A stretch of DNA of 10,126 nucleotides, from positions 7,833 through 17,958 of the forward strand of contig DBDE01000021.1 in the NCBI GenBank assembly GCA_002293425.1. The letters are read 5' to 3'. Below, in pieces: positions 5,256 to 10,126 of this stretch (positions within the stretch are counted from its first letter, which is position 1; every line of letters starts with the position of its first letter). The notes beneath the pieces are model-generated. The model was not told the origin of the DNA and made no database searches. It saw nothing but the letters and a program-made list of their open reading frames with translations. Source of the DNA: Alistipes sp. UBA940 (GTDB taxonomy: Bacteria > Bacteroidota > Bacteroidia > Bacteroidales > Rikenellaceae). The position numbers were made by a program, and so were the translations under genes.

Positions 5256-6053
5256 ATGGAAAAATTTCTTGTTGCAGGCGATGTTGCGATCCGCGTTTCA
5301 GATAGCCAGAAGGGCGATCGGGTGGTCGTTTTGTTGCATGGCTATCTCGAAAATCTGAATGTTTGGGACGATTTTGCGAAGCTTTTGGCCCCTCATTTCA
5401 GGGTTATTTCGATGGATCTGCCCGGGCACGGGATTTCGGAGGTTCGTGGGCCGGTCCATACGATGGGATTTTTGGCCGATACGGTTCGTGAAGCTTTACT
5501 TCAACTTGGCGTCGTAACTTGCTGTGTGATAGGTCATTCGATGGGCGGATATGTGGCTCTTGCGATGGCCGAAAAGCATCCCGAGATGGTCGATCATTTG
5601 GTGCTTTTTTCGTCTACCCCGAACGCCGATAGTCCGGAGAAAAAGGAGCATCGGGAGCGCGAAATTGCCATTGTCGAGAGCGGAAAAAAGGAGCTTTTGG
5701 CGCGTACTTTGCCCGCAAAAGGGTTCGCCGCCGAGAATCGCGCACGGTTTGCGGATGAGATCGAAGACTATGCCGAACTTGTGCAACTCACTGAGGATCA
5801 GGGAATTACAGCACTTTTGCGGGGACTTATGGAGCGGCGCGATATGAACGAGGCGATGCGTGCGTTGCCTATGCCGCAACTTTTGATTTTCGGGCGCAAG
5901 GACGAGTACATTTTGCCTTCGGTGGCCGAAGATGTGGCGCGGAACCAGCCTCAGGCGCAGGTCGTTTGGCTCGAAAATTCGGGACACAACGGTTTCATCG
6001 AACAACCTGCCGAAGCACTTGAAGCGATACTTCACTTTTTGAATAATAACTAA
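5256..6053 (+). CDS. Alpha/beta-hydrolase family protein
   Basis: A 265-residue cytoplasmic alpha/beta-hydrolase, with no signal peptide. The oxyanion-hole motif LLHGY is at 26-30, the strand-turn DLPGHG is at 54-59, and the nucleophile elbow GHSMGG is at 93-98 with Ser95. The acid is Asp216 (FGRKDEYILP) and the general base His244 (SGHNGFIEQP), giving a complete Ser-Asp-His triad. A cap region lies between about 120 and 195. The length is normal for the broad esterase/hydrolase group, and the substrate cannot be told from sequence. It is the first gene of an operon with rpiB, lpdA and a DinB-fold gene; the next start lies 6 bases past its stop. Confidence 0.88.
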   Translation: MEKFLVAGDVAIRVSDSQKGDRVVVLLHGYLENLNVWDDFAKLLAPHFRVISMDLPGHGISEVRGPVHTMGFLADTVREALLQLGVVTCCVIGHSMGGYVALAMAEKHPEMVDHLVLFSSTPNADSPEKKEHREREIAIVESGKKELLARTLPAKGFAAENRARFADEIEDYAELVQLTEDQGITALLRGLMERRDMNEAMRALPMPQLLIFGRKDEYILPSVAEDVARNQPQAQVVWLENSGHNGFIEQPAEALEAILHFLNNN

Positions 6054-6059
6054 TTGGAT

Positions 6060-6497
6060 ATGAAGAAGATAGCTATTTCGGCCGACCACGCCGGATTCGA
6101 ATTGAAAGAGTTTTTGACGGGCTATTTGTCGTCGATCGGATACGAGGTTTTCGACTTCGGGTGCTACTCCGAGGAGCCCTGCGACTACCCCGACGTTGGC
6201 CATCCATTGGCCGAGGCCGTTGCGAAGGGCGAATTTGTGCGCGGGATAACTGTTTGTGGTTCGGGTGTGGGCATTAGCATCGTCGTAAACCGCCACAGAG
6301 GTGTCCGTGGGGCACTTTGCTGGACGACCGAGATCGCCGAATTGTGCCGAAAACACAACGATGCGAATGTACTTTGCCTGCCCGGGCGGTTTATGGATAA
6401 CGACACGGCGCGGCAGTGCGTCGACATTTTTTTGGCCACCGAATTCGAGGGCGGACGACATCTAAAACGGGTTCAAAAGATAGATAAATCGTTATGA
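6060..6497 (+). CDS. rpiB: Ribose-5-phosphate isomerase B (RpiB/LacAB family)
   Basis: Interconverts ribose 5-phosphate and ribulose 5-phosphate in the pentose phosphate pathway. From ATG 6060 the protein is 145 residues, as usual. It shows SADHAG at 7-12 (Asp9, His10), the catalytic cysteine in VCGSGVG (Cys66), and the ring-opening histidine in KHNDANVL (His99). The line TTEIAELCRKHNDANVLCLPGRFM is typical of Bacteroidota copies. A TTG two codons upstream, directly abutting the hydrolase stop, is less likely than ATG giving MKKIAISADHAG. Its stop overlaps the lpdA start in ATGA (6494-6497), so translation is probably coupled. Confidence 0.95.
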   Translation: MKKIAISADHAGFELKEFLTGYLSSIGYEVFDFGCYSEEPCDYPDVGHPLAEAVAKGEFVRGITVCGSGVGISIVVNRHRGVRGALCWTTEIAELCRKHNDANVLCLPGRFMDNDTARQCVDIFLATEFEGGRHLKRVQKIDKSL

Positions 6498-7894
6498 ATC
6501 AGCGTTTTGACTTGGCGATTATCGGCGGCGGGCCGGCAGGGTATGTGGCGGCGGAGAGGGCTTCGGCGGCTGGGCTCAGGGTGGTGCTTTTTGAGCGTCG
6601 CGAGTTGGGCGGAGTTTGCCTGAATGAGGGTTGCATTCCTACAAAAACCCTGTTGTACGGTGCTAAAACCTATGTTTCGGCACTTTCGGCCGATAAATAC
6701 GGAGTGTGCACTGAGGGTGCTTCGTTCGATTATGGCCGTATGGTGGCGCGAAAAAACAAGGTTGTGCGCAAGCTTGTGCTCGGCGTGAAGGCCAAACTCG
6801 CTGATATAGAGGTGGTTAGGGGGTCGGCCGTCTTGCAGGGGCGGAGTGCAGATGGTTTCGAAATTATGACCGAAAGCGGTGAAAGTTTTACTTCACAAAA
6901 TGTGCTGTTATGTACTGGTGCTGAGGCAGTTAGGTTGCCAATTCCTGGGGCAGAAACAGCTCTCACGAGTCGCGAAATTTTGGAGCTGAAAGAGCTACCG
7001 AAGTCGCTTGCCATAATCGGCGGCGGGGTGATCGGGATGGAGTTTGCAAGCCTGTTCAATTCGCTGGGAGTGGAGGTTTCGGTTGTTGAACAAATGGATG
7101 AGATTTTGGGTGCTAATGATCAAGAAATCAGCGAGTTAGCACGTTCTGTTTACGCCAAAAAAGGAGTCGATTTTCATCTTTCGAGCACTGTCACCAGGAT
7201 CGAGGACGGGGTTGTTTTTGTGACGAGTCCACAGGGCGAACGGCAGGTTGTTGCCGAGAAGGTTTTGGTTAGCGTCGGTCGGCGGCCGAATGTGCAGGGG
7301 ATTGGGCTGGAAACGCTTGATATTCAATTGAATAGCTGTCGCGGAGTTGCCGTCGACGACCGGATGCGGACCAATGTCGAGGGGGTTTATGCGGCGGGCG
7401 ACGTGACTGGATTTTCGATGCTGGCCCATACGGCCTATCGCGAGGCGGAAGTGGCTGTAAATCAGATAGTTGGCGTGCCCGACAGGATGAATTACAATGC
7501 CGTTCCGGGCGTGGTTTACATCAATCCAGAGGTTGCGTCGGTCGGTTTGACCCTTGCCGCCGCCCGAGCTAAGGGACTGAAAGTCAAAGAGTTACGCCTG
7601 CCGATGAGTTATTCGGGTCGATTTGTGGCCGAAAACGAGGGCGGCGAGGGGATTTGCAAGGTCGTCGTGATCGATTCAAAAGCCGAAAAATGCCCCACGG
7701 CGCAGAAGCTTTTGGGCACGCAATACGCTGATGGTCAGGTAGTTGGCGTTCATATCATCGGCAATCCGGCGAGCGAGATAATTTGGGGTGTGAGCCTTGC
7801 CTTGGAGCAAAAAATGACGGTCGATGGACTGCGAAAAGTGATCTTCCCCCACCCCACCGTGAGCGAAATAATCAGAGAAACTGCATTTTTATGA
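6494..7894 (+). CDS. lpdA: Dihydrolipoyl dehydrogenase (E3 component)
   Basis: A flavoprotein that reoxidises the lipoyl arm of 2-oxoacid dehydrogenase complexes or the glycine cleavage system, using NAD+. The FAD site GGGPAGY is at 11-17, the redox disulfide in GGVCLNEGCIPTK is Cys42-Cys47, the NAD-binding GGGVIGMEFAS is at 176-186, the second FAD contact YAAGDVTG is at 299-306, and the active-site HPTVSE has His453. At 466 residues it is full length. The segment DSKAEKCPTAQKLLGTQYADG (about 394-414) appears somewhat longer than in usual E3 proteins. No E1, E2 or glycine-cleavage gene is in the window, so its partner complex is unknown. Overlaps rpiB and the DinB gene by 4 bases each. Confidence 0.95.
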   Translation: MNQRFDLAIIGGGPAGYVAAERASAAGLRVVLFERRELGGVCLNEGCIPTKTLLYGAKTYVSALSADKYGVCTEGASFDYGRMVARKNKVVRKLVLGVKAKLADIEVVRGSAVLQGRSADGFEIMTESGESFTSQNVLLCTGAEAVRLPIPGAETALTSREILELKELPKSLAIIGGGVIGMEFASLFNSLGVEVSVVEQMDEILGANDQEISELARSVYAKKGVDFHLSSTVTRIEDGVVFVTSPQGERQVVAEKVLVSVGRRPNVQGIGLETLDIQLNSCRGVAVDDRMRTNVEGVYAAGDVTGFSMLAHTAYREAEVAVNQIVGVPDRMNYNAVPGVVYINPEVASVGLTLAAARAKGLKVKELRLPMSYSGRFVAENEGGEGICKVVVIDSKAEKCPTAQKLLGTQYADGQVVGVHIIGNPASEIIWGVSLALEQKMTVDGLRKVIFPHPTVSEIIRETAFL

Positions 7895-8364
7895 TGAAGG
7901 ATTTTGCCCCCGTTGCCGACGAGATTCGTTCGCTTGTCGAGGAGTGGGAATCGCGCTTGCAGGCTATTCCGGTGGCTGTTTTGAGCGATAAAACCAATTC
8001 GCAGAACCGCACTGTGAAGCAGATTTTGGGCCATTTGGTCGACTCGGCGTCGAACAATTTGCATCGGATTGTCCATTTGCAGTATGGTGCCAGTCCGCTC
8101 TTTTTTCCGGACTATGCGGCGCATGGCAATAATGATCGCTGGATCGCGATTCAGGGCTATCAGAGCGAGGATTGGAGCACGATCGTCCAGCTTTGGAAGT
8201 GGTCGAACCTCCATTTGGCGTATGTTATAGGGCGGGTCGACAAGGCAAAATCGGGTAATCAGTGGATCGCCGGAACGGGCGAGTTCATTTCACTTAACGA
8301 CGTGATTATCAACTACTTACCCCATCTGAAACTACACCTGAACCAAATCGCGGAACTCCTGTAA
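7891..8364 (+). CDS. DinB superfamily protein
   Basis: A 157-residue DinB-fold four-helix bundle protein. The family binds a metal through three histidines, and some members are thiol-dependent transferases; many are of unknown function. The likely ligands are His48 (ILGHLVDSA) and His145 and His149 (YLPHLKLHL), in the positions usual for the fold. The ATG at 7891 overlaps the lpdA stop as ATGA; a second ATG follows immediately. A longer upstream reading in the same frame lies wholly inside lpdA and was rejected. Last gene of the hydrolase-rpiB-lpdA operon and directly followed by a terminator. A link to thiol or lipoyl chemistry with E3 is only a guess. Confidence 0.88.
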   Translation: MMKDFAPVADEIRSLVEEWESRLQAIPVAVLSDKTNSQNRTVKQILGHLVDSASNNLHRIVHLQYGASPLFFPDYAAHGNNDRWIAIQGYQSEDWSTIVQLWKWSNLHLAYVIGRVDKAKSGNQWIAGTGEFISLNDVIINYLPHLKLHLNQIAELL

Positions 8365-8403
8365 AAATAGAAAAGCCTCCCCGTGAAAGGAGGCTTTCTA
8401 TTT
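8365..8403. terminator. Bidirectional Rho-independent terminator between the DinB gene and tpiA
   Basis: AAATAGAAAAGCCTCC (8365-8380) pairs with GGAGGCTTTCTATTT (8389-8403), with one bulged A and an 8-base loop. T-rich tails occur on both strands. It starts right after the DinB stop and lies 11 bases from the tpiA stop, so it serves both converging units. Confidence 0.88.
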
Positions 8404-8414
8404 AGGAAGAAGGT

Positions 8415-9167
8415 TCAGAATCCGGCTCCGATGCCGAGGAAATCTTCGGCTTTGAGGGCCGCGCCGCCGATGAGGCCGCCGTCGACGTCGGGTTTGGCGA
8501 AAATTTCTTTGGCGTTGTCGGGTTTCACGCTGCCGCCGTAGAGTATCGGGGTTTTGTCGGCGAGCTCTTTGTACTTGACTGTCAGCGTTTTACGAATGAA
8601 TGCGTGCATTTCCTGCGCTTGGTCGGCCGTTGCGACTTTGCCGGTTCCGATGGCCCACACGGGTTCGTATGCGATGATGAGTTTGCGGAATTGTTCGTCG
8701 GTGAGGCCGAAAACCACCTCTTCGAGTTGCGCTTTGACCACGTCCCACAGTTTTCCGCTTTCGCGTTCTTCGAGCGTTTCGCCGACGCAATAGATTGGTA
8801 CTAAGCCATTTGCGTATGCTAAGTTCAACCTTTTGTTTAACTTTTCGGAGGTTTCGCCGTAGTATTGACGCCTTTCCGAGTGGCCCAAAATCACATAGTC
8901 GACCCCCAGCGAGGCTATCATTTCGGCCGAAACTTCGCCTGTGTAGGCACCTTTGGCCTCGTCGGCACAGTTTTGGGCACCGACCCGAATGTTGGTTCCG
9001 CGCGTGATCTTCGTAACCTCACTCAGATGGGTGTAGGGCGGACAGACGATATAGTTGACCGACCCGCAGTGGGTTCCGATCCCTTTCAGAATACTCTTTA
9101 CCAGTTCGACGCCTTGTTCGGGCGTGGTGTTCATTTTCCAGTTTCCTGCTACGATTTGTTTTCTCAT
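8415..9167 (-). CDS. tpiA: Triosephosphate isomerase
   Basis: Interconverts glyceraldehyde 3-phosphate and dihydroxyacetone phosphate in glycolysis. The catalytic set is complete: Asn9 and Lys11 in GNWKMN, His96 in ILGHSERR, and Glu168 in the motif AYEPVWAIGTGK that leads into loop 6. The phosphate-binding YGGSVKPDN (about 210-218) and GLIGGAAL (231-238) are present. At 250 residues from ATG 9167 it is full length. Its start lies 17 bases after the lpxB stop, and no promoter box or hairpin separates the two, so co-transcription with lpxB is likely. Confidence 0.97.
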   Translation of the reverse strand: MRKQIVAGNWKMNTTPEQGVELVKSILKGIGTHCGSVNYIVCPPYTHLSEVTKITRGTNIRVGAQNCADEAKGAYTGEVSAEMIASLGVDYVILGHSERRQYYGETSEKLNKRLNLAYANGLVPIYCVGETLEERESGKLWDVVKAQLEEVVFGLTDEQFRKLIIAYEPVWAIGTGKVATADQAQEMHAFIRKTLTVKYKELADKTPILYGGSVKPDNAKEIFAKPDVDGGLIGGAALKAEDFLGIGAGF

Positions 9168-9184
9168 AATTATTTAGCTATCAA

Positions 9185-10126
9185 TTAGTTATGCTCTGCT
9201 ATTTGAAGTATTACTTTGGCTGCGGCGTCGGACGGTCGGGTGCCGTCGGAGGGCTGCAATTTCTGGAGAATTTCGCGTGCGGCGAAGACCTGCTCTTCGA
9301 CGGCGGAAGCGTCACTCAACAGGCTTGTTGCACAGTCGGCGATCGGTTCCGGCCTGCAGTTTTCCAGCACAAATTCGGGCACTATCTCCCTGTCGGCCAG
9401 CAGGTTAATGAGATTTGCGAAACGTATCGTCACCACCCGTTTAGTCAAAAAATTGGTCAGCCGGTTGAAGGTGTAGGCTATCAGATGGGGCACCCCGACG
9501 GCGGCAAGTTCGAGCGAGACCGTGCCCGATTTTGCAATAGCTATCTCACTGATAGCGAACGAGTTAAGACGAAAATCCAAACTATCACTTGACTTCGGTT
9601 CAATGACATACAGTCCCTCAAACCTATCCCTCAAAATAGCGACGGCATCGTCGAAAATCGGTTTCAAACGCCGAGTTTCACTCTTTCGCGAGCCCGACAG
9701 CACCGAAATCACGCGCACACCCTCGGGAATGCCCATCGAGGCGCGAAAAGCGGTCGGATCCAACCGTGCTTCGGCCACCCGTTCGACCACCGGATGTCCT
9801 ACGAAATCGCACCGCAAGCCATGTTTTTCGAAATATCGACCCTCGTCGGGCAGCAACGTCATCAGCCGGTCGACCAGTCGTGCGACACTGCGCGCGCGAC
9901 CCTTTTTCCACGCCCACACCTGCGGCGCAACATAGTGAACCACAGGCACTTTCGACCCTCTTTTCCGCAACCTTTTCAACACCGCACTCACAAAACCCCA
10001 ACTGTCGACCGTCACCAAAACGTCGGGCTTCCAAGCCTCTATATCGTTGATTACCAGCCTAATACGTTTCAGAATCAGGGGCAGGCGGGGCAACACTTCG
10101 AAAAAACCCATCACCGAAATTTCGGA
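9185..10126 (-). CDS. lpxB: Lipid-A-disaccharide synthase LpxB, 5'-partial, proteobacterial type
   Basis: Family GT19 glycosyltransferase that joins UDP-2,3-diacylglucosamine to lipid X on the inner membrane during lipid A synthesis. The frame is open to the right edge (SEISVMGFFEVLPRLP), and about 70-80 N-terminal residues lie outside, so the GTG and ATG at 10114 and 10111 are internal. Recognisable parts are the VTVDSWGF loop with the family's conserved Asp, HYVAPQVWAWKKGRA, CDFVGHPVVE, the LSGSRKSE segment with its conserved Arg, IAIAKSGTVSLELA, and LINLLADREIVPEF. VMGFFEVLPRLP, PEF-ENC and AKSGT-LE-A-GVP are features I associate with alphaproteobacterial LpxB, not with Bacteroides LpxB. 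The stretch between about GLYVIEP and AKSGT looks some 15-20 residues shorter than usual. Base composition resembles that of its neighbours. Upstream partner of tpiA. Confidence 0.93.
   Translation of the reverse strand, partial: SEISVMGFFEVLPRLPLILKRIRLVINDIEAWKPDVLVTVDSWGFVSAVLKRLRKRGSKVPVVHYVAPQVWAWKKGRARSVARLVDRLMTLLPDEGRYFEKHGLRCDFVGHPVVERVAEARLDPTAFRASMGIPEGVRVISVLSGSRKSETRRLKPIFDDAVAILRDRFEGLYVIEPKSSDSLDFRLNSFAISEIAIAKSGTVSLELAAVGVPHLIAYTFNRLTNFLTKRVVTIRFANLINLLADREIVPEFVLENCRPEPIADCATSLLSDASAVEEQVFAAREILQKLQPSDGTRPSDAAAKVILQIAEHN

Noticed and set aside
6054..6059. TTG at 6054 as the rpiB start
   Set aside because: The ATG two codons later gives the usual MKKIAISADHAG start and the usual catalytic residue numbering.
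5496..6461. Long (321-residue) minus-strand frame opposite the hydrolase and rpiB
   Set aside because: It is antisense to two genes with full catalytic motifs; a mirror frame caused by codon bias.
7783..7890. Earlier start for the DinB protein inside lpdA
   Set aside because: These 36 codons are a shadow of lpdA. The ATG overlapping the lpdA stop fits family length and operon coupling.

Overview
The window reads as chromosomal DNA of a Bacteroidota member, most likely order Bacteroidales; a Rikenellaceae/Alistipes-like genus is a guess from general character only. Support comes from several matches to the Bacteroidota -7 promoter box TAnnTTTG just upstream of genes, a lipoprotein form of TamA (TamL), a GIN-domain cell-surface protein, a lipoprotein with acidic residues after the lipid cysteine, Bacteroidota-type RpiB and DinB proteins, and little use of Shine-Dalgarno sites. 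No phage, insertion sequence, CRISPR array, tRNA or rRNA was seen.

Layout. Positions 1-135 hold a gene-free stretch packed with inverted repeats. Next come a RibF-type FAD synthetase that stops before the riboflavin kinase domain (136-720, minus) and, directly upstream of it, a GIN-domain surface protein (731-1513, minus). A short AT-rich divergent promoter region separates these from a HAD phosphatase/phosphomutase (1588-2253, plus). A 129-base convergent gap with further inverted repeats precedes tamL (2383-4566, minus). A strong terminator (4601-4633) lies between tamL and a small lipoprotein gene (4647-5003, minus).

The 252-base gap at 5004-5255 holds the most interesting item: a minus-strand candidate noncoding RNA of about 145 nt with its own promoter box, a long rod-like fold with an asymmetric central bubble, and a hairpin-plus-U-tract terminator. 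The architecture is 6S-RNA-like.

Diverging from it is a tight plus-strand operon: alpha/beta hydrolase, rpiB, dihydrolipoyl dehydrogenase and a DinB-fold protein, with two 4-base ATGA stop/start overlaps. A bidirectional terminator (8365-8403) separates this operon from tpiA (8415-9167, minus). tpiA lies 17 bases downstream of a 5'-partial lpxB (9185 to beyond the right edge), whose sequence looks proteobacterial, closest to alphaproteobacterial LpxB, and unlike the LpxB I know from Bacteroides.

Functionally the region is housekeeping: flavin cofactor, central carbon (RpiB, TpiA, E3), envelope building (TamL, LpxB) and surface proteins. The points that deserve attention are the RNA gene, the single-domain RibF, the foreign-looking LpxB, and two genes whose promoter boxes sit so near the start codon that the mRNA would be leaderless.
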